A stretch of DNA of 64,000 bases, taken from Cedecea colo (GTDB lineage: Bacteria; Pseudomonadota; Gammaproteobacteria; Enterobacterales; Enterobacteriaceae). How positions within the stretch are numbered: position 1 is the first letter of the stretch; every line of letters begins with the position of its first letter. The translations under genes were made by a program, and so were the position numbers. Under the pieces are notes generated by a model. That model was given only the letters and a program-made list of their open reading frames with translations, had not been told where the DNA came from and searched no databases. Positions 12,371-21,569 of this stretch are shown in pieces. The DNA lies in NCBI RefSeq assembly GCF_011808225.1, contig NZ_SOYS01000014.1, forward strand, positions 1 through 64,000, read 5' to 3'.

Positions 12371-13150
12371 TTAGGCCAGCCGGAATAAACGGCGGGCATT
12401 TTCATCCGTTACTTGCGCAAGCCAGGCGGGATCTTCTCCGCGCCAGTGGGCCACCTGTTTGAGGATATGGGGCAAGTAACAGGGTTCGTTCCGCCGGGTT
12501 GCAGGTTTTGGTTTAAGATCCCGCGGTAATAGCCAGGGGGCATCGGTTTCCAGCAGCAACTGCTGGGCAGGAATGACCGGCAGCAGCTCGCGCAGTTCCA
12601 GGCCACGGCGTTCGTCGCACACCCAGCCGGTAATACCGAGAAACAGGCCGCGGGCAAGGCACTCGCGCGCTTCCGCTTGCGTACCGGTAAAACAGTGCAG
12701 CACTATGCCCGGTAGTTTATCCAGCCACGGATCAAGCAGGGCGATAAAGCGCTCATGAGCTTCGCGACAGTGGAGAAACACCGGCATCACCAAATCGGCA
12801 GCCAGCGCCAGCTGAGCGGTAAAAGCGCGCTCCTGCTCGACGGGCGTTGAAAAGTTGCGGTTGAAATCCAGACCACATTCACCGATGGCGACCACTTCAG
12901 AAGCATTGGCAAGCTGAATAATGGCTTCTGCGGTTGCCTCTTCCCACTGGCTTGCATCGTGAGGATGCACGCCCGCGGTAGACCAACAGCCGGTGTATTT
13001 CCGCGCCATCGCGAGGGCTTGCTGGCTCTCGTGCAGGCTGGTTCCGGTAAGCAGCATGCCGCTAACGCCCGCCTGCTGCGCGCGCAGTACAACCTCCGCA
13101 TGGTCTTTGGCGAACTGCGAACTGGTTAAATTTACGCCGATATCAAACAT
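12371..13150 (-). CDS. tatD: 3'-5' ssDNA/RNA exonuclease TatD
   Basis: TatD is a cytosolic metal-dependent nuclease linked to DNA repair; despite its name it is not needed for Tat export. The 259-residue TIM-barrel shows the expected ligands Glu91 (GECGLDFNR), His127 (FLHCRE), His152 (LHCFTG) and Asp203 (LETDAP). The ATG at 13150 starts MFDIGVN, the conserved E. coli beginning; the longer reading starts at TTG (13162). It is 42 bases after tatC and 15 before hemB, in one operon. Confidence 0.96.
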   Translation of the reverse strand: MFDIGVNLTSSQFAKDHAEVVLRAQQAGVSGMLLTGTSLHESQQALAMARKYTGCWSTAGVHPHDASQWEEATAEAIIQLANASEVVAIGECGLDFNRNFSTPVEQERAFTAQLALAADLVMPVFLHCREAHERFIALLDPWLDKLPGIVLHCFTGTQAEARECLARGLFLGITGWVCDERRGLELRELLPVIPAQQLLLETDAPWLLPRDLKPKPATRRNEPCYLPHILKQVAHWRGEDPAWLAQVTDENARRLFRLA

Positions 13151-13192
13151 ATAACGTTCCAAACGACGACCGCCCTGACGGGCGGCCTGAAA

Positions 13193-13969
13193 TCACGACT
13201 CACTTTCTGAGCGATCGTCATCTTCTTCAGCGCCTTCCATATCTCTGCGGCCTTTGCCGACATAGTACCGGGAGAAGAATACGCCAACCTCAAACAGACA
13301 GTACATCGGAATAGCCAACAGCGTTTGCGAGAAGATGTCCGGCGGCGTTAACAGCATGCCCACCACGAAAGCACCGACGAAAATATACGGACGCTTCTGT
13401 TTTAACGCAGCAGGAGTTGTTACGCCCATCCAGCACAGCAGGATGATAGCAACCGGTACCTCAAACGCGACCCCAAACGCCATAAACAGCGTCATGACAA
13501 AGTCGAGGTACTTGCTGATGTCGGTAGACATTACCACGCCTGTCGGCGCCGTTTTTGTCAGAAAGCCAAATGCCAGCGGGAAAACGACAAAATAGGCAAA
13601 AGCGATGCCGATATAGAACAGCAGCGAACTGGAGATCAGCAGCGGCGTGACCAGTTTACGTTCATGCTTATATAAAGCCGGAGCGATAAACGCCCAGATT
13701 TGATACAGAATGACCGGCGCTGACAGAAAGACCGAGACGTAGATCGTCAGCTTAATTGGCGTAAAGAAAGGCGACGCCACGTCGGTGGCAATCATCGTTG
13801 AGCCAGTCGGCATCTGCTGTATCAGCGGTGCAGAAACGATCTGATAGATATCGTTAGCAAAATAAACCAGCGCCAGAAAAATCACCAGCACAGCGATAAT
13901 GCTGTTTAACAGTCGCTTGCGCAGCTCAATCAGGTGAGTGATGAGCGGTTGGGTATCTTCAACGGCCAT
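13193..13969 (-). CDS. tatC: Sec-independent protein translocase subunit TatC
   Basis: TatC (258 residues) is the multi-spanning inner-membrane receptor for twin-arginine signal peptides. Six hydrophobic segments are visible, with the conserved [10 protein letters not shown] near the N-terminus, the [13 protein letters not shown] region in the middle and an acidic C-terminal tail. It starts two bases after the tatB stop, in the order tatA-tatB-tatC-tatD-hemB. Confidence 0.97.
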   Translation of the reverse strand: MAVEDTQPLITHLIELRKRLLNSIIAVLVIFLALVYFANDIYQIVSAPLIQQMPTGSTMIATDVASPFFTPIKLTIYVSVFLSAPVILYQIWAFIAPALYKHERKLVTPLLISSSLLFYIGIAFAYFVVFPLAFGFLTKTAPTGVVMSTDISKYLDFVMTLFMAFGVAFEVPVAIILLCWMGVTTPAALKQKRPYIFVGAFVVGMLLTPPDIFSQTLLAIPMYCLFEVGVFFSRYYVGKGRRDMEGAEEDDDRSESES

Positions 13970-13971
13970 GT

Positions 13972-14514
13972 TTACTGTTTATCACTTGAAGGTTGAGGAG
14001 TGACCGGAGCGGAAACAGGCTCCGGTGCAGAGTTAATCTGAGGCCGGGAGATTGCTGCTGAAGGCTCGACGGCCTGCGTTGTTTCCGCTTCAGGAGCCTG
14101 GTCGGGCGCGCTTGCCTGGTGAGCCGCCGCCGCAGGCGTAACGCCTTCATGACTGTCCTGCTCGTTTTTCACCAATGGATTATGGATGGTGTGCGCCTCA
14201 TCGCTGTCCTTTTCAGGATCCTGCGTATAGGAACGCTTCATGGATTCCGCAGCCTGACGCAGCTCATCCATGGAAGCTTTTAGCTCCGGCGTCAGGTGAT
14301 CCATGCTCGCCTTCTCAACCTTTTTCAGGCTGTCCTGCAATTCCTGGATTTTCAATTCCTGAGCCAGTTCATTTTGCACCGTCGCGGCAAGCGAACGCAG
14401 AGCACGGATCCAGCCAACAACCGTTTTGACGGCCACCGGCAGACGTTGCGGCCCCAGAACAACAAGGCCAATCACGAAGACCAGCAGCAGTTCACTAAAA
14501 CCAATATCGAACAC
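13972..14514 (-). CDS. tatB: Sec-independent protein translocase subunit TatB
   Basis: TatB (180 residues) forms the twin-arginine receptor complex with TatC. The N-terminal membrane helix [20 protein letters not shown] ends in GPQRLP, followed by an amphipathic helix to about residue 90 and a long, poorly conserved Pro/Ala/Gln-rich tail that is a little longer than in E. coli (171). It follows tatA by three bases. Confidence 0.97.
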   Translation of the reverse strand: MFDIGFSELLLVFVIGLVVLGPQRLPVAVKTVVGWIRALRSLAATVQNELAQELKIQELQDSLKKVEKASMDHLTPELKASMDELRQAAESMKRSYTQDPEKDSDEAHTIHNPLVKNEQDSHEGVTPAAAAHQASAPDQAPEAETTQAVEPSAAISRPQINSAPEPVSAPVTPQPSSDKQ

Positions 14515-14517
14515 GCT

Positions 14518-14778
14518 TTACACCTGCTCTTTATCGTTGCTCTTTGCGTCTTCTTTTTTCACGTCGCCTGGTTGCTTATCCGCCAGGTTTTTCGCGGTAA
14601 AATCAGCGTCCTGAACAGATTGGTCTTTTTCTTTAGGCTCATCATCGTTCATGGCTTTCTTGAAGCCTTTAATAGAAGCGCCCAGATCGGAACCGATAGA
14701 ACCCAGCTTCTTAGTACCAAACAGAAGAACGACGATGACGGCAATAATCACTAATTGCCAGATACTGATACCACCCAT
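14518..14778 (-). CDS. tatA: Sec-independent protein translocase subunit TatA
   Basis: TatA (86 residues) oligomerises to form the translocation pathway for folded Tat substrates. It has one N-terminal membrane helix (residues about 4-20), the FG hinge at 20-21, the amphipathic helix [18 protein letters not shown] and a charged tail ending KEQV, as in E. coli TatA (89). It is the first gene of the tat operon. Confidence 0.97.
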   Translation of the reverse strand: MGGISIWQLVIIAVIVVLLFGTKKLGSIGSDLGASIKGFKKAMNDDEPKEKDQSVQDADFTAKNLADKQPGDVKKEDAKSNDKEQV

Positions 14779-14819
14779 GTTGTTGCCTCAAATCACTCGA
14801 TGTATGTGTAACGCCCGTT

Positions 14820-14825
14820 ATTATA
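14820..14825 (-). promoter_or_regulatory. putative tatA promoter -10 box
   Basis: A perfect TATAAT on the minus strand lies 41 bases before the tatA start, within the 77-base ubiB-tatA spacer. The matching -35 position (TCGTTA at a 17-base spacing) is weak, so the promoter is tentative. Confidence 0.5.
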
Positions 14826-14855
14826 CGGCACGCGCCTGTTAATAACGATGGAATT

Positions 14856-16496
14856 TCAGGCAGAGCGCCGCCAGCCAATCAGCCAGACCACGATACCTGC
14901 GGCCATTAGCCAGGCGGGCATAAATTCCCACTCCGGTTTGTTTATTAGCAGTAACGTCCCGCTCAAAATAAGCGTAGCCCCGATGCCAAACAGATAGCGT
15001 GACTGCCCCTGACGTACATGATGCTGATGCAGGTCGCGTTGGATTTTATCAATGCTGTGCTGTAAATACTTGCCCTGGCGCAAACTGTCGTACACCAGTT
15101 CAGGAAGTTCCGGCATTTTTTCTACCCAGAACGGCGCTTTTTCTTTAAAAGAGCGAATCAGGGCAGGAATACCAACCTGATCTTTGATCCAATTTTCCAG
15201 GAAAGGCTTGGCGGTTTTCCACAAATCGAGCTGGGGATAAAGCTGTCTTCCAACGCCCTCAACATATAAGAGCGTCTTTTGCAGTAAAACCAGCTGTGGC
15301 TGCACTTCCATATTAAAGCGACGAGCCGTGTTAAAGAGGTTTAGCAGCACGTGTCCAAAGGAAATATCCGCCAGCGGTTTTTCAAAAATCGGCTCACAAA
15401 CGGTACGAATAGCGAACTCAAACTCTTCGACGTTGGTTTCCGGCGGAACCCAGCCTGAGTCCACATGCAGCTCGGCGACTTTGCGGTAGTCCCGGTTAAA
15501 GAAGGCAATGAAGTTTTCAGCCAGGTAGCGCTTATCTTCTTTATTCAGCGAGCCGACGATGCCGCAGTCAATCCCGATATACTGCGGATCTTCCGGATGC
15601 TCATAGCTGACAAATATATTGCCTGGATGCATATCGGCATGGAAGAAACTGTCGCGGAAGACCTGGGTGAAAAAGACCTGCACGCCGCGTTCGGCCAGAA
15701 GCTTCATGTTAGTGCCCTGGCTTTCCAGCGTCGGGATATCCGAGACGGGAACCCCGTAAATCCGCTCCATCACCATCATGTCTTCGCTACAGTAATCCGA
15801 GAAGACTTCGGGAACGTAGAGCATCGGGCTATTTTCGAAATTGCGCCGTAACTGGATAGCATTCGCCGCCTCACGCAGCAAATTCAGCTCATCAATCAGG
15901 GATTTCTCATATTCACGCACGACCTCCAGCGGACGCAGACGACGCCCATCCGGCAGCAGACGGGGAACCCAACGCGCCAGCCGGTAAATCAGTTTCATAT
16001 CGGCTTTGATGACGGGCAAAATATCCGGGCGAATAACTTTAATCACCACTTCGCGGCCGTTTTCTTTCAGGCGAGCGGTATGTACCTGCGCGATAGAAGC
16101 CGAGGCAAGCGGCTTGATATCAAAATCATCGAACCAGGTCTCAATGGGAATACCGCCCATCGCCTGTTCGATTTGTTTTTTTGCCAGTACGCCATCGAAC
16201 GGCGCAACGCGATCCTGCAACATCGCTAGCTGATCGGCTATCAGCGGCGGAAACAGATCGCGACGCGTAGACATCATCTGACCAAACTTGATCCACACCG
16301 GCCCTAATTCTTGCAGCGCAAGGCGCAATCGCTCACCCAGTTCTTTGTCTTTATGACGGTTTGGCATCCAGAACAACGAACGCCGCCAGAGGCGTAGCGG
16401 CAGCGTGATTCGGAGCCGGGGAATGAGTTCATCCAGGCCATAACTGAGGAAAGTACGAACGATGAAATAGAGACGACGAATTTCTCCTGGCGTCAT
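14856..16496 (-). CDS. ubiB: ubiquinone biosynthesis atypical kinase/ATPase UbiB
   Basis: UbiB (546 residues, E. coli length) is an ADCK/COQ8-type protein kinase-like ATPase needed for ubiquinone synthesis. The KFGQ motif at 70-73, the alanine-rich loop ASASIAQVH at 131-139, the lysine of EVVIKVIRP near 153 and the HADMHPGN catalytic loop are all present. Two hydrophobic C-terminal helices (about 500-543) anchor it in the inner membrane. It overlaps the ubiJ stop by four bases and is followed by tatA. Confidence 0.97.
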   Translation of the reverse strand: MTPGEIRRLYFIVRTFLSYGLDELIPRLRITLPLRLWRRSLFWMPNRHKDKELGERLRLALQELGPVWIKFGQMMSTRRDLFPPLIADQLAMLQDRVAPFDGVLAKKQIEQAMGGIPIETWFDDFDIKPLASASIAQVHTARLKENGREVVIKVIRPDILPVIKADMKLIYRLARWVPRLLPDGRRLRPLEVVREYEKSLIDELNLLREAANAIQLRRNFENSPMLYVPEVFSDYCSEDMMVMERIYGVPVSDIPTLESQGTNMKLLAERGVQVFFTQVFRDSFFHADMHPGNIFVSYEHPEDPQYIGIDCGIVGSLNKEDKRYLAENFIAFFNRDYRKVAELHVDSGWVPPETNVEEFEFAIRTVCEPIFEKPLADISFGHVLLNLFNTARRFNMEVQPQLVLLQKTLLYVEGVGRQLYPQLDLWKTAKPFLENWIKDQVGIPALIRSFKEKAPFWVEKMPELPELVYDSLRQGKYLQHSIDKIQRDLHQHHVRQGQSRYLFGIGATLILSGTLLLINKPEWEFMPAWLMAAGIVVWLIGWRRSA

Positions 16497-17098
16497 TTGC
16501 CCTCCAGCTTATCCAGCCGCGCACTTAAGGCGTCAACTGCGCGTTCAACGGCTGCCGTTTCTTCGGCGAACCATGCCGCTTCCAGCGGGCCTGGCGCTAT
16601 ACGCCACTCTTCAGCGATCGCTTCGGCGAGGTATTGCTGATTGCGTGCAAAGCCTTTCTTCAGCAGTTTGCCGCCGCCACGAAACATTTTGCTGATGCCT
16701 TCCGCCGCGATATCACCGATATAAGGCGCAAGGAGTTCTGCCGGGTCAAACTCGGCCAGATCCATCAGGGCAACCCAGTTTTGTACAACCTGCAGATCGC
16801 CCTGTACTTCAAGATCGCCGCTGCGGATAAGCGCCGTGAGCTGCTGCCTGTCGCGCAATTTTGGCAATACGGCCAGGCGCGTGACAACGCGGCAGTCCGC
16901 CTCACCCTCCCATTCGCCCAGCACATCAAGCTGCTGTTCGCTAAAGACCAGAACCAGGGGCGCGGAGAACTCTTTTAGCTCAACGCGTAATACTTTACCC
17001 AGCAGGCGCTGACGAGCGGCTTTCAGCCCGCGGTCACGCCACAGAAAGGCATTGAGGACGCTTTCGAGTCCAGCGGTCACTAGCGGTGTAAATGGCAT
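16493..17098 (-). CDS. ubiJ: ubiquinone biosynthesis accessory factor UbiJ
   Basis: UbiJ carries an SCP2-type lipid-binding domain and with UbiK helps organise the soluble Ubi complex. I start at the ATG at 17098 (201 residues, E. coli length, [10 protein letters not shown]), preceded by GGGGG; the longer ORF to 17143 would overlap ubiE and lacks homology there. The C-terminus ends in a short coiled coil ([19 protein letters not shown]). It starts 13 bases after ubiE and overlaps ubiB by four bases. In E. coli the 3' part of this gene also yields the EsrE transcript; I cannot judge that here. Confidence 0.95.
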   Translation of the reverse strand: MPFTPLVTAGLESVLNAFLWRDRGLKAARQRLLGKVLRVELKEFSAPLVLVFSEQQLDVLGEWEGEADCRVVTRLAVLPKLRDRQQLTALIRSGDLEVQGDLQVVQNWVALMDLAEFDPAELLAPYIGDIAAEGISKMFRGGGKLLKKGFARNQQYLAEAIAEEWRIAPGPLEAAWFAEETAAVERAVDALSARLDKLEGK

Positions 17099-17111
17099 CA
17101 GCAGCCCCCGG

Positions 17112-17867
17112 TCAGAATTTGTAGCCACGGTGCAGGGCAACAATCCCGGCGGTCAGATTATAATAGGTGGTGTTTTCGAAGCCTGCGTCTTCCATCATCG
17201 CTTTCAGGGTATCCTGATCGGGATGCATACGGATGGATTCCGCCAGGTAACGATAGCTTTCTGCATCCTGCGCGACCATTTCGCCGATGCGCGGCAGAAT
17301 ATGGAAAGAATAGGCGTCGTAAGCTTTGCTGAGCGGCTCGATGACGGGTTTGGAGAATTCCAGCACCAGCAAGCGGCCACCCGGCTTCAGCACGCGATAC
17401 ATAGAACGCAGCGCTTTTTCTTTATCGGTAACGTTACGCAGGCCAAAAGAGATGGTGATGCAGTCGAAGGAATTATCCGGGAAAGGCAGCGCTTCCGCGT
17501 TTGCCTGGACGTAATTCACATTGCCGATAATGCCGATGTTGCGCAGTTTTTCACGTCCCATTTTCAGCATTGAGTCGTTGATATCCGCCAGCACCACTTC
17601 ACCTGTTTCCCCCACCAGGCGAGAGAATTTAGCCGTCAGATCGCCCGTTCCTCCGGCAAGATCCAGTACCCGCTGCCCACGGCGCACGCCGCTGCAGTCG
17701 ATAGTAAAGCGCTTCCAGATACGGTGAATACCAAACGACATCAGATCGTTCATGACATCGTATTTTGCGGCCACGGAGTGGAACACATGAGCCACCATAT
17801 CGGCTTTCTGTTCTTTCGCTACGGTGCGGAAGCCAAAGTGAGTTGTTTCCTGGGATTCGTCAACCAT
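17112..17867 (-). CDS. ubiE: bifunctional demethylmenaquinone / 2-methoxy-6-polyprenyl-1,4-benzoquinol methyltransferase
   Basis: UbiE is the SAM-dependent C-methyltransferase of ubiquinone and menaquinone synthesis. The 251 residues match E. coli in length. The SAM-binding motif LDLAGGTGD lies at 68-76, and the family signatures [17 protein letters not shown] and [10 protein letters not shown] are present. It heads the ubiE-ubiJ-ubiB block, which shares strand and tight spacing with tatABCD-hemB downstream. Confidence 0.97.
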   Translation of the reverse strand: MVDESQETTHFGFRTVAKEQKADMVAHVFHSVAAKYDVMNDLMSFGIHRIWKRFTIDCSGVRRGQRVLDLAGGTGDLTAKFSRLVGETGEVVLADINDSMLKMGREKLRNIGIIGNVNYVQANAEALPFPDNSFDCITISFGLRNVTDKEKALRSMYRVLKPGGRLLVLEFSKPVIEPLSKAYDAYSFHILPRIGEMVAQDAESYRYLAESIRMHPDQDTLKAMMEDAGFENTTYYNLTAGIVALHRGYKF

Positions 17868-17952
17868 CTCAATGCCTGCTTATCAAAAATATGTTCATGA
17901 AGTGTAACAGAATGGGCGCTAAAGCCCTATGATTCAAGCCTGCCGGCAAAAC

Positions 17953-19392
17953 CTAAGCCTGGCGCTCGCCAACGATTCGCCGCTTATCTAAGCCATTGTG
18001 CTGGAATGTTTCTTCGTCGTTTCCATGGCCTGTTCTTGCCGCATTATCTTCATCTTCCTGCCGCGCCTGCTCGACCAAATCTGGATTAATCTCACGTTTT
18101 ACCTCCACGCCCAGTTCACGAAACGCATCGGCCTGTACGAGAATATTACCGCGCCCGGAGGCGAGTTTTTTCATCGCCTGCCGGTAGTTATCCTGAGCTT
18201 TATCCAGGCTCTGCCCGATAGCGGACATGTCATCGACGAACAGCCTCATTTTGTCATACAGGCGACCCGCGCGTTCGGCAATTTGTTGTGCATTACGGCT
18301 TTGATGCTCATAACGCCACAAATTGGCAATGGTTCGCAGCGCGACCAGCAGCGTGGTTGGGCTAACGAGCATAATATTATTTCTCAGCGCTTCGCTGATT
18401 AGCTCGGGCTGACGGTCCACGGCCAGCAGAAAAGCCGGTTCGATGGGGATAAACATCAGGACATAATCAAGGGAGCGCAGGCCCGGAAGCTGCTGGTAGT
18501 CTTTACGGCTTAGCATGCGGATATGATTGCGAACGGCGGCGATATGTTCATTAAGCGCGCTTTCGCGGGTCAGCTCATCGTCGCCATTGTAATGACGCTC
18601 ATAGGCCACCAGCGTCATTTTGGCATCGATAACTACGTCCTTGCCCTGCGGCAGGCGGACAATGACATCAGGCTGCATACGGCTGTTGTTTTCGAGCTGA
18701 ATGTTTACCTGCGTCTGGTACTCGTGCCCTTCCCTTAGGCCCGATGCCTCCAGCACGCGGGTCAGTACGACTTCTCCCCAGTTACCCTGCGTTTTATTAT
18801 CGCCCTTCAACGCCCTGGTGAGGTTGAGGGCTTCCTGCGCCATTTGCGCATTGAGCTGCTGAAGATTGCGAATTTCATGCGTAAGGGTATGGCGTTCGCG
18901 CGCTTCCTGACCAAAGCTTTCCTGCACCTGGCGACGGAAGCCATCCAGTTGCTCCCGCAGCGGCATAAGGAGGCCATTCAGGCTCTGACGGTTCTGCTCT
19001 TCAACTTTGCGACCGCTCTGCTCAAAAATACGGTTAGCGAGATTTTCAAACTGCTCGCTCAGCCGTTGCTCGCTGTTCATCATCTGCCGATGCTTGTCTT
19101 CAGCGTGCAGACGAGTCTGTTCCAGGAGCGTGGTTAGCTCGCGGAGATCGGCTTCCTGAGTGCTGTTAATTTCAAGCTGGGTACGCAATTCGCGATTAAG
19201 CTGCTCGCACTCTTCCTTCCAGTGCTGCTGTTGCAGCAAATCCTGTCTGGCCGCGGTAAGCTCGCCGTAGATTTCTCTTTGCTCTTCATGAAGTACGGCT
19301 TGCCGCTGCGCCGCCCGCAAACTTGCCAGCAACCAACCGGTCAGCACACCGACCAGGATAATCCCCAGTCCAAATAATATTGAGATATCCAC
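17953..19392 (-). CDS. rmuC: DNA recombination limiting protein RmuC
   Basis: RmuC limits recombination between inverted repeats in E. coli and has a restriction endonuclease-like core. An N-terminal membrane segment (VDISILFGLGIILVGVLTG) is followed by a long coiled coil to about residue 190, then the conserved nuclease-like domain around GDNKTQGNWGE, QPDVIVRLPQGKDVVIDAKM and VLMFIPIEPAF. I start at the GTG at 19392 (479 residues) because GGAGG lies four bases upstream; the longer reading begins at TTG (19416). The C-terminal tail differs from E. coli. Confidence 0.93.
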   Translation of the reverse strand: MDISILFGLGIILVGVLTGWLLASLRAAQRQAVLHEEQREIYGELTAARQDLLQQQHWKEECEQLNRELRTQLEINSTQEADLRELTTLLEQTRLHAEDKHRQMMNSEQRLSEQFENLANRIFEQSGRKVEEQNRQSLNGLLMPLREQLDGFRRQVQESFGQEARERHTLTHEIRNLQQLNAQMAQEALNLTRALKGDNKTQGNWGEVVLTRVLEASGLREGHEYQTQVNIQLENNSRMQPDVIVRLPQGKDVVIDAKMTLVAYERHYNGDDELTRESALNEHIAAVRNHIRMLSRKDYQQLPGLRSLDYVLMFIPIEPAFLLAVDRQPELISEALRNNIMLVSPTTLLVALRTIANLWRYEHQSRNAQQIAERAGRLYDKMRLFVDDMSAIGQSLDKAQDNYRQAMKKLASGRGNILVQADAFRELGVEVKREINPDLVEQARQEDEDNAARTGHGNDEETFQHNGLDKRRIVGERQA

Positions 19393-19570
19393 TACGCCTC
19401 CTGCAGCCCATGCCAAACATCAGCAAAATAAAATTCTGCTGTATAAATGTCCAGATTAAAAGGGATTTCCTGCGAGGCGTTACGCAAAGCGTAAAAATTA
19501 AGCCGGCTTATACCGGCTTGAGACTGATGACAAAGCTCATAACTTAAGAAGTTCAGAAAGATGTCATCAT

Positions 19571-19654
19571 AAAATTAACAGTAAAATCAATATATTGATT
19601 TTCGGCAGATAACCACAAAGAAAGAAAAACCACGCTTTTTCCTTCTTTGCCAGC
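19571..19654 (-). repeat. paired-hairpin terminator element, copy A (after udp)
   Basis: On the minus strand this segment begins GCTGGCAAAGAAGG, forms an A/T-rich hairpin around a GCGTGG loop (19648-19617) and then a second palindrome AAAATCAA-tata-TTGATTTT (19583-19602). A second copy of the whole segment occurs at 32732-32813 after yigI. It begins about 35 bases after the udp stop and can act as the udp terminator. The rest of the rmuC-udp gap (19393-19570 and 19655-19688) holds nothing else I can identify. Confidence 0.75.
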
Positions 19655-19688
19655 AACCTGAAGCCGGTTTGCACCAGCTTTGGAAGGT

Positions 19689-20450
19689 CTAGATCAGGCG
19701 GCGAGCCGCTTCCACAACGATTTTCACCGCATGACTTTCAGTCTGCTTCATGGTTTCAGCGTCAGGAATTTCTTGCTGGGTGCGGTTCACGATAACACCG
19801 GCAACCATACCGGCGCGCAGACCCTGGCTTGCGCACATGGTCAGCAGCGTAGCGGACTCCATTTCATAGTTCATCACGCCCATCTGCTGCCACTCTTCCA
19901 TCGAACCTTTAAAGCGGTTAACTACGCGGCCTGAGAATGTGTCGTAGCGCTCCTGGCCCGAGTAGAAGGTGTCGGAAGAAGCCGTCACGCCAACGTGCGT
20001 GGTCGCGCCGATAGATTTCGCCGCTTCAACCAGTGCGGTGGTGCAAGCAAAGTCGGCAACGGCCGGGAATTCCATTGGCGCAAAGTGCAGGCTGGCGCCG
20101 TCAAGACGCACCGAAGCCGTCGTTACCAGCACATCGCCGATATTGATATGTGGCTGTATCGCACCGGTAGTACCGATACGCAGGAAAGTGCGAATACCCA
20201 GCTGTGCCAGTTCTTCCACGGCGATGGATGTGGACGGGCCGCCAATCCCTGTCGAACAAACGATAACTGCCTTGCCGTCGATTTCTGCACGCCAGGTGGT
20301 GAATTCACGGTGGGCAGCCAGTTTAACCGGCTTATCCATTAGCACGGCGATCTTTTCAACTCGCTCCGGATCGCCCGGGACGATAGCAAGCGTAGCCCCC
20401 TGCAGATCGTTTTTAGTAAGGCCGAGATGAAAAACATCAGACTTGGACAT
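19689..20450 (-). CDS. udp: uridine phosphorylase
   Basis: Udp splits uridine with phosphate to uracil and ribose 1-phosphate in pyrimidine salvage. The 253 residues equal the E. coli length. The phosphate-binding [20 protein letters not shown] and the substrate-binding [13 protein letters not shown] motifs of the nucleoside phosphorylase family are present. Two CRP-type sites 52 bases apart precede it, as at the CRP/CytR-controlled E. coli udp promoter. Confidence 0.98.
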   Translation of the reverse strand: MSKSDVFHLGLTKNDLQGATLAIVPGDPERVEKIAVLMDKPVKLAAHREFTTWRAEIDGKAVIVCSTGIGGPSTSIAVEELAQLGIRTFLRIGTTGAIQPHINIGDVLVTTASVRLDGASLHFAPMEFPAVADFACTTALVEAAKSIGATTHVGVTASSDTFYSGQERYDTFSGRVVNRFKGSMEEWQQMGVMNYEMESATLLTMCASQGLRAGMVAGVIVNRTQQEIPDAETMKQTESHAVKIVVEAARRLI

Positions 20451-20496
20451 AACAGACTCCTCTGTTGAATAGGATTGGCTTGTGCCGCAAAGCGGT

Positions 20497-20502
20497 ACTT
20501 TA
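20497..20502 (-). promoter_or_regulatory. udp promoter -10 box
   Basis: TAAAGT on the minus strand places the transcription start at about 20490. That is 41.5 bases from the centre of the nearer CRP site, the standard class II geometry. Confidence 0.6.
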
Positions 20503-20523
20503 CAGAACCCCCGAACATAATTT

Positions 20524-20539
20524 CGTGACGAACCTCACC
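20524..20539. promoter_or_regulatory. CRP site 1 of udp (proximal)
   Basis: The sequence contains GTGA-N6-TCAC (GTGACGAACCTCAC at 20525-20538), a full match to the CRP core. With the predicted udp start near 20490 its centre lies at about -41.5. Confidence 0.8.
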
Positions 20540-20575
20540 TTGAATAAAGCAAATTACATAAATTTCACCTTTATT

Positions 20576-20591
20576 AGTGACGCTCGTCACA
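20576..20591. promoter_or_regulatory. CRP site 2 of udp (distal)
   Basis: A second full GTGA-N6-TCAC (GTGACGCTCGTCAC at 20577-20590) lies exactly 52 bases from site 1, the spacing known for E. coli udp (-41.5 and -93.5). CytR would bind between the two sites; the interval is A/T-rich (20540-20575). It could also influence dlhH on the other side. Confidence 0.75.
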
Positions 20592-20707
20592 CAACAAACT
20601 CTTTCCGGTCAGTTATCAGGCACAAAGCGCGTTTTTTGCAAACCAGAGATGCTACTAATCCTGACTATAGTTATCACACTGCGCTAATGCTGGTACGGAG
20701 AATGCCA

Positions 20708-21535
20708 ATGAAAGAAAAGCAACCAATATCCAATACGCCGGGTGGACGTTTCGCACCGGCGGCTGAACCTCCCGCGTCAACCGTTGTACATACCCCGGAT
20801 GATTCAATTCAGACAGGCGAAACCTCTATTCCCACGCAGGGGGAAAATATGCCTGCTTATCACGCACGTCCAAAAGAGGCCGCAGGCCCTCTGCCGGTAG
20901 TGATTGTGGTACAGGAAATCTTTGGCGTACATGAGCATATTCGCGATATTTGCCGCCGTCTGGCGCTGGAAGGTTATCTGGCTATCGCGCCAGAGCTCTA
21001 TTTTCGTCAGGGCGACCCCAACGATTTTGCAGATATTCCTACGCTGTTCAGCGGGCTGGTTTCAAAGGTGCCCGATGCGCAGGTGCTGGCGGACCTCGAT
21101 CATGTCGCCAACTGGGCTTCCCGCAACGGTGGAAACGCGCATCGCCTGATGATTACCGGGTTCTGCTGGGGCGGTCGTATCGCCTGGCTGTATGCCGCAC
21201 ATAATCCGCAGCTTAAAGCCGCTGTCGCCTGGTATGGCAAACTGGTTGGCGAAAAAACGCTGAATTCACCGCAACATCCCGTGGATATTGCCGTTAATCT
21301 CAACGCCCCTGTGCTGGGCCTTTACGGTGGGCAGGATACGGGCATTCCGCAGGATACGGTGGAAACGATGCGTCAGGCGCTACGCGCGGCGAATGCCACC
21401 GCTGAAATCATCGTCTACCCGGAAGCGGGCCATGCGTTTAACGCTGACTATCGCCCGAGCTACCATGAAGAGTCGGCGAAAGATGGCTGGCAACGCATGC
21501 TGAAGTGGTTTGAGCGTTATGACGCGAAGAAATAA
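20708..21535 (+). CDS. dlhH: dienelactone hydrolase family protein
   Basis: This 275-residue alpha/beta hydrolase corresponds to E. coli DlhH (YsgA). The triad Cys153 (GFCWGGR), Asp210 (GGQD) and His242 (AGHAF) is visible; the physiological substrate is unknown. I chose the ATG at 20708 because GGAG lies seven bases upstream (20697-20700). The open frame runs upstream to 20465, but that part covers the udp promoter and CRP sites. It converges with metE across a shared terminator. Confidence 0.94.
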   Translation: MKEKQPISNTPGGRFAPAAEPPASTVVHTPDDSIQTGETSIPTQGENMPAYHARPKEAAGPLPVVIVVQEIFGVHEHIRDICRRLALEGYLAIAPELYFRQGDPNDFADIPTLFSGLVSKVPDAQVLADLDHVANWASRNGGNAHRLMITGFCWGGRIAWLYAAHNPQLKAAVAWYGKLVGEKTLNSPQHPVDIAVNLNAPVLGLYGGQDTGIPQDTVETMRQALRAANATAEIIVYPEAGHAFNADYRPSYHEESAKDGWQRMLKWFERYDAKK

Positions 21536-21569
21536 AAAAGGCCCCTCAAAATGAGGGGCCCGGTTTTTT
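21534..21569. terminator. bidirectional terminator between dlhH and metE
   Basis: A nine-pair stem GGCCCCTCA / TGAGGGGCC with an AAA loop (21540-21560) is flanked by TTTTTT on the plus side and by a run of A on the other side, which is a U-tract for metE. It overlaps the dlhH stop and the metE stop. Confidence 0.85.

Noticed and set aside
20465-20707. N-terminal extension of dlhH to 356 residues
   Set aside because: The extra part covers the udp promoter and both CRP sites and lacks homology; the ATG at 20708 has GGAG upstream.
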